Source: Chlamydoabsidia padenii
Taxonomy: Eukaryota; Mucoromycota; Mucoromycetes; Mucorales; Cunninghamellaceae
Assembly: GCA_025330725.1 (NCBI GenBank)
Contig: JAIWND010000020.1
Coordinates: forward strand, 310,001 to 374,000
Reading direction: 5' to 3'
DNA: 64,000 bases
Part shown: one piece after another, positions 12,362 through 23,856 of the stretch
How the letters are laid out: each line of letters begins with the position of its first letter
Numbering within the stretch: position 1 is the stretch's first letter
Notes under the pieces: model-generated
The model's database searches: none
The model's input: only the letters and a program-made list of their open reading frames with translations
Told to the model about the DNA's origin: nothing
Program-made: the position numbers and the translations under genes

Positions 12362-13341
12362 ATGACCAACAATAACAACAACAACAACAACAGCAATGAC
12401 AGTGACATTACCACCGCCACCACCATCATTGAATCCGGCCCTTGCGACGAAACAACACTCAGGGCAACCAAATTCACCGAACCAGAAGACATACAGCTCT
12501 GTAATTCGTACTTGGTGGTGTCTTTCGATCGCATCAGGGGCACGGACCAGGCTTCGAAGATGCTTTGGGAACGGGTCCACACGGATTACAATAGTAAGAT
12601 CCCCGCCACTTTGAAAGGCAAGCGTACCAGCACTGCCCTGTCAAACCGCTGGACAAATGTCATCAATCCGAAATGCAGTTACTTTTCTGCTTGCCTGACC
12701 CAAGTCCGCAATGCTCGACACGGTGGCTCCAACGACGAATCTGACGTATGTTTTTACCGTGCCATTACATTAAAACATGACTAACCAACTTGCTTGTTTA
12801 ATAGGAACAAGTGGCCAAGGCAATGTTTCTTCGGGTGAAGAACTGTCATTTCAACTTGATGCACTGCTTCAAGATTTTGTCAAGTCACCCGAAATGGATT
12901 CAACGATACGTTACGAAACTCATCACCAGGTCAAGAGCTGCTGCTTCCTCTGCTGGTCCTTTTCCTTCTACTACTCCTGCCGATAACGAAACGATCCGAC
13001 CGATTGGCCGAAAGCAGGCAAAAGCTTTGGCAAGGAAGCGTACCGCCGACGACGACACTATGTTGGCACATCTAGAGCACATGAAGCAAGTGGGTATCGA
13101 AAGGAACCGCTTGCTCAAGGAAAAGATGGCCTTTGATCGTGAACAGCTTCAGGCAAAAGTTGCTGTGGAGGCGGAATTGATTCGGGTACAAAAAACCGCC
13201 GAGGCCGCCAAAATAATGGCAATTGATGCGACGGCCACTTGTAATGATCTGAACCGAAAATGGCTAGAAGACCTACAAGCAAGCATTAGGGATAACTCTT
13301 TTTTTTTGCCCACCACTACCACCAACATCAACAACGATTAG
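12362..13341 (+). CDS. Harbinger accessory protein, Myb/SANT-like
   Basis: Two exons (12362-12745 and 12805-13341, intron GTATGT...TTTAATAG) join in phase. They encode about 306 residues. The start is the first ATG, followed by an Asn run (AAC/AAT repeat). The SANT/trihelix-like part reads FTEPEDIQLCNSYLVVSFD...GTDQASKMLWERVHTDYN...RTSTALSNRWTNVIN, as in the plant and fungal No Apical Meristem-like proteins that accompany PIF transposases and help them bind the termini. Then comes a basic stretch (GRKQAKALARKR) and a long Glu/Lys/Ala coiled coil (LAHLEHMKQVGIERNRLLKEK...). No break was found, so unlike its partner this gene looks intact. Confidence 0.8.
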
Positions 13342-13423
13342 TATAGTTTTATTTTTAGTTTATATTTTATCCATTTTATTATTATTATCAAGTAAAGTAA
13401 ATAAATAATGTTTGACTAATCTA

Positions 13424-14745
13424 TCATTGCTTGTATCCATCCTTTGATATATACTGGGTTTTACTGGTTCCTGTTGCCGTACTCATGCCAGATATGTTCG
13501 ACCAAGTTTTGTTGTAGTTGGTTGTGTATCGTTTCATTTCGAATGATGGCTCGAGATGCACGGGCATAACGGCAGACGACGATACAGGCATTAATGTTAC
13601 CATCGATGGTGATGATGGTGCGTTTCGCCGTGCTTGAATTATCATGTTATGTAAGATGATGCGCGCCGTCATCACCTTACTAAGATAATCGATTTTCCAA
13701 AGTCTACCGGAGGAAAAAAGAAGATGGAATTTGATTTGAAGGTTTCCAAAGGCTCGTTCGACCGCCTTCCGACATGCTTCTTGTTTAGCAGCAAAGACCT
13801 TTACCAAAAAAAAATAAAAAAAAAAGTCAAGCATTTCTCTATATGTGTATGTATTTACTTACCTTTTCCTTCTCTGTTTGAGGATTGGGAATGGTCTTGA
13901 CAAAGGCTGAGTAAGGAGGGTAGATTCCATCTCCCAGATAGTATCCATGGTTGTATTCCTGACCATTGATGGTGTAGTTGACAACCGGCGCAGTGCAATC
14001 CATGATTTCCCGAAAGAGGGGCGAGCGATCCAGGACGTTGATGTCGTTAAGAGATCCAGGGAGACCCAAAAAAGTGATGCCAGATCCACATGTCGTTTGA
14101 GGCTACCGGTTCCAGGATGAGCGTTGGTTTCTTGTAACGTGCTTGGTACTGTCCATGCCAAGCAGTGGGACAGTTCTTCCATTCCCAGTGCATACAGTCG
14201 ATGGAGCCCATCATGCCAGGGAATCCCAAGTCTGAGCCTTCTTGCAAAAGTCGCTCCAGCTCTTCCACCGTTGGTTTCCGCAAGTGTTCTTCACCATAAA
14301 CCACCACCCAAGCATCACAACATTTACAGAGACACTCTAGCTGCGTAGTCTGGCCGATCTTCAAGTAGTCGTCAAAGGCGTCAGAGCTTTCACCCATTGC
14401 TTGATGGCAAAAGTCACAGGAAGACCAGCGGCGTCGTATCGTTCCACAATACGCAAAAAAAGAGCCTTCTCCATTCTGAAAGCAATTTTTGAAGTCCCTT
14501 TCATTATATACGGGGTTACTGCAGAAGTAATCGTCCCAGAGTGTTAGATATGCCAAGGTGCTGTTTCTGTACTTGTACGTGCGCTTTTGCTTGACAGGAG
14601 TTACCGCTTTCCGTTTTCTTTTTGAAATCGCCATTGCAATAGCCATGGCTTGATCTTCCAAATCGTTATCGAAGAATTCACTGTAGAAGTCACCGTCACC
14701 AGATTGTGAGAAGAGATCGTGTGGTTGCAGTTTAGAAAAGAAGAT
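13424..14745 (-). pseudogene. Harbinger DDE transposase, frameshifted
   Basis: PIF/Harbinger nuclease of the ALP1-like family, which cuts and pastes the element. Recognisable parts are MGSIDCMHWEWKNCP (first catalytic Asp, about 14190-14225), LNDINVLDRSPLF (about 14020-14050), YYLGDGIYPPYSAFVKTIP (second Asp, about 13890-13955), and ACRKAVERAFGNLQIKF with the catalytic Glu (about 13735-13785) after an intron at about 13801-13858. Between IWHHFF and PGSLNDIN the frame shifts by one base, inside a T run around 14064-14075. This makes the copy non-functional unless the base is a sequencing error. Upstream of 14661 the frame stays open to about 14745, but no ATG is present, so the first exon or start is missing or not found. 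Confidence 0.85.
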
Positions 14746-14829
14746 ACTGTAAATGATTTTTTAAGGAGTGCGCCACCGTGAACTTTTCTGAGTTTCTCAC
14801 TAAATTAAAAACCCGACCCACGAAAAGCC

Positions 14830-14885
14830 ACACCCCAAAAATTTCGTGGCCAGTTAGGCTATCTTAAAATGTAACTAACATTACG
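14830..14885 (-). repeat. Third copy of the inverted-repeat arm core
   Basis: The segment containing GGCCAGTTAGGCTATCTTAAA matches the left arm at about 11796-11830 in the same orientation, and so is inverted relative to 12121-12180. It lies just beyond the transposase gene. It may be a terminus of the Harbinger element or of the element into which it inserted. Confidence 0.6.
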
Positions 14886-14934
14886 TCGGGATTTAAAAGC
14901 GGAAATGTAAATCCGAAGGTCCAATGAGTCAAAC

Positions 14935-15040
14935 GAACATGATCTCGAGGACCAACAAACTTTTGCTGGGAAACTGTACAATGGGACTTGAACCCCCGAT
15001 CATCCAATGAACATTCGCACGTGTTCAACTCTTTTTTTTT
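14935..15040 (-). repeat. Possible tRNA-derived (SINE-like) fragment
   Basis: The minus strand carries a clear B-box-like GGGTTCAAGTCCC at about 14979-14991, but a degenerate cloverleaf with mismatched T and acceptor stems, so it is not a tRNA. A run of A on the minus strand (15032-15041) abuts it. A similar B-box block lies at about 30795-30815. Confidence 0.3.
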
Positions 15041-15059
15041 TTAAGTTTTATTTATTTAT

Positions 15060-15400
15060 TCATTCAATGTGCTGTAGCATGGATGTGATAGCATCATGAA
15101 CAATGGATAGTTCATTGGCAATTTGGGCCTCACCAGGGACTTCATAGGGATCTTCCTGAGCATGAAGTACACCTTCTTGGTACTTTTCATCAATATGATG
15201 CAACTTGTTTTGTAACTTCCGGATATCATCCGCAGAGTAATTGGAATGAGCCGTTTGTGAACAGTTCTGGGCAATGTGGACCAGTTGTTCATGCATTTGG
15301 GCTTGTAATAAAATAAAATAAAAAGGTCAACTCCATTGATAGATCTAATATATAGGATCATACTTACCAATCTTTTGTTCAGTATCGTTAGGACGCATTA
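15060..15400 (-). CDS. Small acidic coiled-coil protein, unknown
   Basis: Exon 1 (15370-15400) starts MRPNDTEQKI and exon 2 (15060-15301) continues AQMHEQLVHIAQNC. The intron is a canonical GTAAGT...ACAAG, and the two exons join in phase to 90 residues. The middle (DDIRKLQNKLHHIDEKYQEG) is predicted helical and coiled-coil. There is no signal peptide or membrane segment. I do not recognise the family; the size and pattern would suit a subunit of a larger complex. The clean splice, clear start and lack of breaks support a real gene. Confidence 0.65.
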
Positions 15401-15709
15401 TGTTTTAGTAATGGAGTGAAAGAGTATATGTCCAGTCTTTTTATTTATACATATTCACATTGGGTGGCTGCATTGATTAGCCTAAAACGCACTAGAACAA
15501 CACCAAAGGTGGATAGGTTTTGCATAATCCTTCCCAGACCCATGTGATATTTTTTTTTAAAAAAAAATAAACCAGTATTCCTTTTATTTCAAATCAATAA
15601 ACTTTTTAAAAATAACTAAATAGTATGTGTGTATAAATGGATACGTATGTATAGATGTGTGTAGAGTGAGTGAAGGGAAGGGGATATACAATCAAAGAGA
15701 GAGAGAAGA

Positions 15710-17324
15710 CTATTCTAAAACCACACGTGAGAATCGTCGCCTTTCATGCCGGCGACGTTTACCAGAATCAAACATGACGGTATCCTCTTGTTGCCGGTGT
15801 TTCATTTCACCTTCCAGTACACGTGACCCCAAGACTTGGACATCAATTTGAAGGTAAGACGGTTGTTCGCATGAAGTTGTGTTGAGTGGACAAAGAATAG
15901 ATAGAGTCGATTCCAGTGCTGGTATCATTGTGGTGTCTTGTTCAAGTAATGGAGCTGCCTGAGAGAAATGGTCCGCATACAGGTAGAGATGTTGTTGTCC
16001 CCGCCATGGAACAAGATCCTGTTGTTGTTGTCCAAGTTTCGCTTTGATCCAAGATTGTAAATCGTCAGGTCGTACATGATCAATGAGCATCAGATCGGTG
16101 GTAGTATTGCTGCTGGTTGTATCATCTGTATTGCTGGTTGTGGTACCACTAGTTGGGACCGTATCTAATCTGATATCGGGCATTCTAAAATTGTAATTAT
16201 GAGAGCCAGTTTCCCCATTTGGTTATTTTTGACCCTTTCTATTTACCTTGACCCAATCAAAGGAATGGGTGATTTTTCCAATGTGCCTCCTCCTACTGTC
16301 AGTTGGTCTGATGAATGTGATGATGGCAATGTAAACAAAGCAAAAGAGAAGAGAATGATCTAATAAAGGGGATGAGTTTACATGTTATTGTTTAACTACA
16401 ACTTACCATAAATACCATTCCCGTCGTTTTAGCATGTTTGGGTGTCGCCAAAGAAGTATGATGATGATGATGATGATGTTTATGTTGACTTGATGATGAT
16501 AATTTCCGTTTGAGTTCCATATTTTCTTGTTCCAGAGACATCACCTGAGCTTCTAGACTTGATACTTTTGAATGTAATTGTTGGTTTTCATTCACCAATT
16601 GTTGTCGTTCATCTTCCAGTGTTGTCAAATGTTCCCGTTTCCGTTTTCTTGATAATAAAGCGGCGGCCCTATTCTTGATGAGTCGTTCTTGTCGTTTAGC
16701 ATAAGCGATTTCAGCAGGTGATTTATTATCACACTCCATAGAAGATTCCACCTTGACTATATCTTGTTGTTGTACGTCTTCTTTTGGTGGTGGTGTTGGA
16801 ATGTTGGCTGCCGGTAAGATCCGAGTCAGGGGTTTGATAGGTGCTGGTGCAATCGAGACTTGTCGTTTTTTGCGTCCCCCGCGTTTCTTTTTGGACTGTT
16901 CAGAATCAGACGATGAGCAAGAGGAAGACCGAGGAGGCGTCATTGGTTGTTGTTGAGGAGGAATATAGAGAGGATGGATATTCATTAAACACGACAAGTC
17001 ATTACCTCCTGGGAAAGGGGGAAGCGCGGGCCAGGGTAACGGCAAACCTTGTTCTTGGAATGTTGTTTGTAAATGGAATAAAAAGGGATCTTGAATATAA
17101 AGTGATTGTTGTTGTTGTTGTTGATCCAATGTATCCAATGAAGAATGACCTGCATCGGTTGAGGCTGATGATGTCGAATAAGGAGAACAAGGTGGTGCCA
17201 ACTCGTCGTCCATGTCCGTCGATACATAATCAGTGTTCAAGTAAGACAAGATGAGATCGTCTTGTTCTTCTTTAAGAGTATCAGGGTCGGGTTTAATAGT
17301 AATGATGGGTGAGTTTTTTGTCAT
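15710..17324 (-). CDS. bZIP transcription factor followed by a membrane segment (ATF6/CREB3-like layout)
   Basis: Three exons (16407-17324, 16247-16359, 15710-16184) join in frame to 501 residues. The start is MTKNSPIITIKPDPD; the N-terminus is acidic and Gln/Pro-rich (activation-like). The bZIP at residues ~211-275 has N-x7-R in NRAAALLSRKRKREHL, then heptad leucines (LTTLEDE...LVNENQQL...VSSLEAQ...LEQENMEL). A His run follows. Exon 2 then encodes a hydrophobic stretch (GMVFMIILFSFALFTLPS, ~residues 301-318), and about 180 residues follow, with two N-glycosylation sequons (SNTTT, LNTTS). This is the layout of ER-anchored bZIPs that are released by proteolysis under ER or sterol stress. The membrane segment depends on using the TTAG acceptor at 16360, which is the only one I found that keeps the frame from the GTAAGT donor. 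Function by analogy only. Confidence 0.85.
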
Positions 17325-17722
17325 GGAAGAGAGATTCAATCAAGTGAAGAAAGAAAGAAAAAAAAAAGGGGGGGAGAGAAAGACAATTAAAATCGAATCG
17401 CGGAAAAAAAAAATATAAATAAAACAAAAAAGTTCGGTCCCACCATGAATGTATAAATTAGAATTACCGCCAATCCCCTTTTTATTGGTTTACCCCCGTC
17501 TTGGGATCAGTAAAAAGTCGACAATGTAGATGCTTTCATGACCTTAAAAAGAACTGATACACATCTATATATATATATAGATATCCTCAGTAAGACTATG
17601 TTCACTGACTCGTTTCTGACTGATGCGGGACGTGAATCTATATTTTAAGGTTCCCCCAGTCTTATTTTTTTTTTTTATTTTTTTTCCCTCTTCTTTCTCA
17701 CACATCAAAAAAAAAAAAAAAA

Positions 17723-18516
17723 ATGGACAGACCTGATCCTCAAGATTTTGAAGCGTCCGCCTTGGGTACAAAATCATAGTAAGTGATCAACTGAAAACCA
17801 CGTGTGTGTGAAGCTACTAACTCTTCTTTTTAACCTAGTTGGGATACTGTCTACGATCGTGAAAATGTCAATTTTAAGGAAATGGGTGATATTGGCGAAG
17901 TATGGTTTGGGGAAGACAGTGTGGAACGTATGGTGGATTGGGTGGTGGAGCATAATCAACACCGCGACACATCCGTACTCGATCTAGGTTGTGGGAATGG
18001 TCACCTGTTATTGGCATTGGCAGACGAAGGGTTTAAGGATCTCACGGGCATTGATTACTCTGAATCGGCCATCACCTTGGCTCGATCGGTGGCCAAAGGG
18101 AAACATGATATTGTGTACGACACGGTGGATTTCGTTCAGGGCGGGTGGACACCGAACAAGTTGTTTGATCTCGTACTGGACAAGGGAACATTTGATGCCA
18201 TCTCACTGCATCCTGATAATAACAAGTCGCAAGGTGGTCCTCGTGAAGCTTATGTGAGCTCGGTGTATCACTTGATGAACAAGAAGGGGTCATTTTTGAT
18301 CACTAGTTGTAATTGGACCATGGATGAATTAATCAATCACTTTAAACAATGTAAGTATCTTTATATTAATAGGGTCACTTTACTCATTTTTCTTTTATTA
18401 TAGACTTCAAGTATACTTCTCATGTTAAGTATCCTACCTTCTCTTTTGGTGGTCACACTGGATCTAAAATTTGTACTGTAGCATTTGAACCATTACCTAC
18501 CCCTCTTTTAGATTAG
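17723..18516 (+). CDS. EFM4: Protein-lysine N-methyltransferase EFM4/METTL10-like (eEF1A)
   Basis: Three exons (17723-17778, 17839-18350, 18404-18516) give 226 residues. The family methylates a lysine on translation elongation factor 1A using S-adenosylmethionine. Visible features are the N-terminal ALGTKSYWDTVYDREN signature, EMGDIGEVWFGE, SAM motif I VLDLGCGNGHLLLAL (around 17980), the acidic loop GIDYSESAITLA, and the post-I/catalytic region FDLVLDKGTFDAISL, with the C-terminus SFGGHTGSKICTVAFEPL. Length and wording match yeast Efm4 and human METTL10. A run of A (17707-17723) precedes the start. The gene diverges from the bZIP gene with about 400 bp between starts. Confidence 0.93.
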
Positions 18517-18645
18517 ATTCATTAATTAAATTAATCCCCCCCCCATTACATAATAATAATAAAAAACACATTATAATTGATTCCACAATATATAAATGAT
18601 CATTTTTATTGTTTGATTAGAGTTTATATATATATATATATATAA

Positions 18646-18694
<49 letters not shown>

Positions 18695-18712
18695 AACTAA
18701 CAAACTAACTAA

Positions 18713-21060
18713 CTATTGACGATTCCATCCATGATTCTTGTTGGTATACATTTGTTGTTGTTGTTGTTGGGACATACCCATATTTGGAGGAGGCGGGGGC
18801 ATTCCAGGCATAAGGGGTTGTTGCATGAATGGAGGTGGGACATTCCCGCCGCGCATCGACATATGAGGAGACATCATTGGGTGAGCACCTGGCATACCCA
18901 TCATTTGTGGTGGTGGTGGTGGTGGTGGTGGATTCATAAACTGTTGTGGAGTAAATTTAGGTGACATGATTCGATTCATCGTGGGTGGTCGAGTGTCACT
19001 ACCATACATCATATCGTAATTCGGATTCATCAACATCATTTCTTCCATATCAGGTGGTGGTGGATAAGGTGGGTAAGTTCGAAGCGGATATCCTTGTTGA
19101 TACCCATAATTAGAAGGTGATTGTTGTTGTATGTGTACTGGTGAAGCATTAGCAATAAGAGGTGATCCATTTTGAGAGTTGGTGGCTGAATGACTACTGA
19201 ATCGATGGTTGTTGGATTTGGAGGGTGAGCGGCCTTCGGATCGTGCACTCATTTGTCGTAATACCGAGGTGGGAAGATTGTTGCCAAATAGATTGCTAAC
19301 TTTTTTATTGGGTGGTGGTAAAGTCGTTTCGTTAGGTGGTGTTTCTTTGACAGAGTCGGTGATGACTCCATTACTTGTATCCATTGTCTTTTCTTGATCC
19401 GATGTGTCAGGTGGCACTGTTGGCTATAAAAATAAAAAAAATTGTATTAGTATGTAAAAGGGTAACTACTATTTTCTTTATTACCTTTGATTGAGAGAGT
19501 ATTTGTAGTACTTTGTTAAACCCAATAGCATTCTTGTCAGAGTCAATAGGTTGTTGTTCAGAGGTAGGAGATATGGTTTTTTTGGCACCAATACTTTGGA
19601 GGACATCCTCTTCAGATAACATACGCATAGGAGGAGGAGGAGGAGGGACTTGGTTGGTAGAGTTGCCGAAAAGATCATTCACACTGATGGATCTTGGTTG
19701 TGAGTCTTGTGTCGCAGGTATGACTTGAGCAGCTTCTTCACGTTTCGCAAAAAACTTTGCAAATCGAGATCCTCGTTTCGTCGGAAGGTCAGATGATGGG
19801 GTAGAGTCGAAAAAGGTCGTCGAATTCAAATCTAATGATCCTAATCCAAGTATCTTGTCCATGGCATCGTTTTGTTTTTCATTAGTCTGTGGTGGATGAT
19901 CTAAAGGGAAGATGGATGAGTATATATACAACAACAGGTAATCATGCATTTTTTTTTTTTATTATTATTATTACCTTGGACAGACGGAGGAGATTGTTTT
20001 TCTATCGTTTCAGGCAATCCTTCCTTCTTCTTCATACTGGACTTCCAAGCTTCCAAATCATTAGCGAATTCACCTTCACCAGGTTGTTGTTCGTCTACCA
20101 CCTTTTTTGCATCAGGGTTGTAATCCATCCATTCTGGTACACGTTCTTGATTCCGTTCTTCCGTTTGACCGAGTCGATTGTTAGGACGTTGTTCACGATT
20201 GACTATATAAAGAAGATGAATATGGATCTCTATATTTTTTTGATTCGTTTAAATAAATAAATAAATACAAAAACTTACATTCTCTACGACCACCATTTAT
20301 AGACTGTCGTTCAGCATGATGATCTGAATGATTATATCGTTTGTTGTTGTTATGTGAGGATCCATAAGAATTAGATGTGCGACGTTCTAGACCAGATTTT
20401 TCTTGCCTGGTACCATTGGAATTATTGTTGTAATGATAATGATGGAAGCCCTTTTCACCTACATAGTTCGGACCTCGAGGCATACGATTATTATTATGTA
20501 TGCGTGTAGAATCTTCCGACTAGGATAAAAAGTTGACTCGATTAGTTTCTGGGTTACAATAAAGTCTTTGATTTCTTTTTACCTGCCGAAGACGTGAAGA
20601 CGAGGATAGTTTTGATGCATTGGTATCTGTTGTATGCTTCAAGCCGCCATAGAGTGATGATGCAAAATTGGTTTTTGGAGGCCCCAAAATGATACTTTTA
20701 TCTATTAAACAAATGTGATTAAACTATAAAAAAGAGGTACCAATGTCTTTCTTTACCTGAAGATTTTGTAGAGGTGCTGCCGTTTAATATGTTTTTAGAA
20801 ACAGCAGGAGATCCAGTTTCTTCGCTGTCAAAAAAAAAAAAAAAAAAAAAGAAGGGGGATGTTAAGTAATATGGCCCAATTCCTCATTATTTGTTTGTTT
20901 ACCTGAACCAGGAAGAAAGGGAGGGCATAGTGTCGGGTTTGGATACAAGTGGACTATCGTGTAATGATAATAATACATCTTTAGAATAGCGAATAACAGA
21001 TGTTGAGTTTGTTGTTTGGTCTTGTTGTTGGTGCATTGGGTGTTCTTCAATATCAGACAT
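18713..21060 (-). CDS. eIF4E-binding protein, 4E-T (EIF4ENIF1)-like
   Basis: 4E-T proteins bind the cap-binding factor eIF4E and move it to P-bodies, repressing translation and protecting mRNA. The start at 21060 gives MSDIEEHP. The motif RYSKDVLLSLHDSP contains the eIF4E-binding consensus YxxxxL-hydrophobic (YSKDVLL), as in animal 4E-T (YTKEELL). Further on are PEWMDYNPDAKK, GEFANDLEAWKSSMKKKEG and GSRFAKFFAKREE, which resemble conserved blocks of the EIF4E-T domain. The C-terminus is Pro/Met/Gln-rich (PPPPPPPPQMMGMPG, SQQQQQQMYTN). Seven or so exons with standard borders; the last exon begins at 19423. The whole protein is low-complexity and probably disordered. Identity rests on the motif order, so it is good but not certain. 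Confidence 0.78.
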
Positions 21061-21930
21061 GGTTGTTCTTGTTGTTGTTGTTGTTGTTGTGATGGAAGTC
21101 TATTCTTGTTGAGGCTGATGGTATTGTTTTTGTTGTTATTTACTTTTTTTTTTTTTGGTTCTTGTTGTTGATGTTGTTTGTTCTTTAACTTGTGCCGCTA
21201 CAGAGTTGCTATTGTATTGTTGAATATACGAAAAAGAAAGGTGGGTTGTGATAATGGTATGGCTAGTGTATAATAATAATAATAATAATAATGTGTTGTT
21301 AAAGTTGTATATAAATGAGGATCAGTTGTATATATGTTAATAAAAGGTGATGAAGATTGTGTAATAATAATAATAATAATACTGGAATAGATGATTTAGG
21401 ATATTCTATTAAAGTGGGTGGAAGAAGAAGAAAGAAAAAGGTAAATTCGAGAGGGAAAACTTTTTAAATTTCCCCCAGAAAACAGTTGTTCAAACCCCGC
21501 TATACCCGTCCTTTTAGTCTCGACACTGGTATTTGAAGAAGCAGAGATTAGATCAGATACATCCTGTTTATCCACTTAAAAGACTTTTAACATCAAGTCA
21601 ACCCATTAAAGTCAACTAGATGATAATGCATTGGTGATACTATTTTTTACTGAGGAGGAAAAAGTACTTTGTGGCTTTTTTCTTATGTGGGCTCGCCCTA
21701 CATTAAAGAGTATATCAAATCAATAAAAGGACATGAGAACATAGTTTTAGATGGGTGAATAGGATGTACTTTACATGGTGGTTTGTGAACGACTATGTAC
21801 CCTCATTCATGTTAATAAGTGGTTCTTTTGACGTATCCAATTTTTCGAATCCCGCCTTTTTTTTTTTTTTTTTTTTTTTTTTACGATTCATATTTTTCTT
21901 TCTTTCCCTTCTTCTTTTTGAATAACCAAC
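21061..21930. other. Divergent promoter region, 4E-T-like / TAF4
   Basis: No coding sequence. Holds CAA/GTT and AAT/ATT microsatellites (21063-21090, 21271-21292, 21363-21380), and a T run of over 20 immediately upstream of TAF4 (21858-21882). Confidence 0.55.
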
Positions 21931-22315
21931 ATGGCGGATAAAGAACAAGACTCTGCCAAAAAGTCTCAACAAACCAATGATGATTTATATATCGGCAATC
22001 TATTTGATGACTCGTCTCTATTTACCAGTGGTCCATCCTTCCAGTCACTTGTCCAAACCATGCGCAACGAAGATCAAACACCAACTCAGTTCAATATGCC
22101 AACAGAACTGCAACACTTATTTGATAACGATACAGACGATGTACTCTCTCAAAATGCTCCTCACATGGACTTGACCACTGAAACAACTGACTTTATCAAC
22201 ATGTGGAAGGACAATCCTCAAGATCTACCATTGAGCTCCATTGCACCACTTCATTCACAACAACCACAGTATCAACAACAGTCCATGTTCAGTATGCCGA
22301 AACAAACTTTACCAT

Positions 22316-22356
<41 letters not shown>

Positions 22357-23856
22357 CAGTCCACCACTTTACAAAAACCGTATCAACCCATGCCGACACA
22401 ACCAACACAAAGACCAACTGGACAACAGTCTTCATCGTCAACAGGTAAAAAGACAAGATGGAACTTCTGTTCCAGGTATTATGGTACTAACAGACCCAAG
22501 TGTCTTTTTGTTGATGTTTAGGGACAATGACTCTATTGGATTCAATTACAGTACAACTACCTCTCGAACGCAAGGCCAAATTCAATCAACTCTTTGTCGA
22601 ACTACAGGTACAAACGAAATATATATATATATATATAAAGGACCAATGTACTGACCACACGTTGATTTTTTATAGAAAAACACCATCTCGGCAGAACACT
22701 TTTTGTCACAGGCAAAATACTTGCTTGATGAAAGGGGATATCAAATGTTGGAAAACTTGAAAAGCCAGACACCACAAGGGAATGACGACCAAACATCCGC
22801 CAGACCAACCCCACTAGCAATTCCTGAACAACAACAACAACCAAAACGATCTTTATCCATCTCTCAACTACGTCAAGAAGATTCCCCACGATCATCCTCT
22901 AGGTAAAAGGTTTGAGTTACAATTTTAAAAAAAAAAAGGAATACTTACCTCGGCTTTATTATAGTGGTGTATTTCAAATGAAACGACCCAAATTGGATCC
23001 ACGAAGCACCTCCAAATCATCATCCAATTTGAACATCGCCACCCCTCCATCTATTGCCACACCATCACAAACACTGGAATCGAAACAATCTCAAGGTGTA
23101 CCACCACCTCAATCCACACCATCAATGTAAGTCCCATACAAGATATATCTAGGCACTCATACTTCCTCCTTGTCTTTTGACTCTTGTAGAAAACAACCAA
23201 CACCAGCAACATCAAGTGGTGGAGACAATCGGATCGACTATGATGCCATTACGGACGTGATGGGATACGCCGGTGTGGATCTCAAGGAAGAAGCCGAACA
23301 CTTTATAATGAAAGATGGTGGTGGTGACACCTTAACAACAGACAGCGTGGATCGATCCAAAAGTCAAGATTTTATGAATGCACGATTATTGCAACAAGTG
23401 GTGGATAAATTGGCAAAGCCATTAACGATTGCTCATGTCGATCCGGATGTGGTGGCTTACTTGTCTTTGGCCACTCAAGATCGACTCCGGGGATTGGTGG
23501 AAGATATGGTCAAGGCGTCTAAACATCGAATCAAACAAAGATCTCCTTTTCAACGACCTCCTCCTCTTCATAATAGTGGGTATCCTCTATACAAGGTCTT
23601 GGTAAAAACACATCAGAAACAAACTCTCATGGCATTGGAAAAACTCGATGGACGGCCCATGACAACAACGGCTAGACCGAGTTCTTGGACACTCACAAAT
23701 AAAAAGGGTACTTATCCGGTCAATGATGATGACACTAATCAAGATCGACAGGTCACCGTCGTGGATGCTATCTTTGCTTTGGAAAGGGAAGGTCAAGGTG
23801 GGAAAGGTAGTGGACAAAGGACACTGTTGAAAATGTATAATCAATGGTTAGAATAG
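21931..23856 (+). CDS. TAF4: TFIID subunit TAF4
   Basis: Five exons (21931-22444, 22522-22607, 22676-22902, 22965-23126, 23190-23856) give 551 residues in one frame. TAF4 pairs with TAF12 through a histone fold and scaffolds TFIID. The N-terminal half is Gln/Asn/Pro-rich, including a 13-Asn run from an AAT microsatellite (22317-22355). The C-terminal TAF4 domain reads IDYDAITDVMGYAGVDLKEE, then DFMNARLLQQVVDKLA and VDPDVVAYLSLATQDRLRGLVEDMVKASKHR. It closes with VVDAIFALEREGQGGKGSGQRTLLKMYNQWLE. Exon 2 encodes a short helical block (LDSITVQLPLERKAKFNQLFVELQ). The family call is firm. Confidence 0.92.

Larger units (their letters stand above)
12208..14890. mobile_element. PIF/Harbinger-type DNA transposon, two-gene, degenerate
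   Basis: It contains the two convergent genes typical of Harbinger elements: a Myb/SANT-like DNA-binding protein (+, 12362-13341) and a DDE transposase (-, 13424 to about 14745). On the left, GGGCATCCACAGTGG begins at the point where the abutting inverted-repeat arm stops matching its sister arm. On the right, GGGGTGTGGCTTTTCGTGGG (reverse strand, around 14838) is a candidate terminus. The two ends share only weak subterminal similarity (AATTTAGT..., CACRGTGG...CTCC). The transposase is frameshifted, so the copy is probably inactive on its own. Exact termini and the target duplication could not be fixed by eye. Confidence 0.75.

Noticed and set aside
14661..14661. Start of the Harbinger transposase at 14661
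   Set aside because: The codon there is TTG, and the frame stays open further upstream to about 14745; not a credible eukaryotic start.
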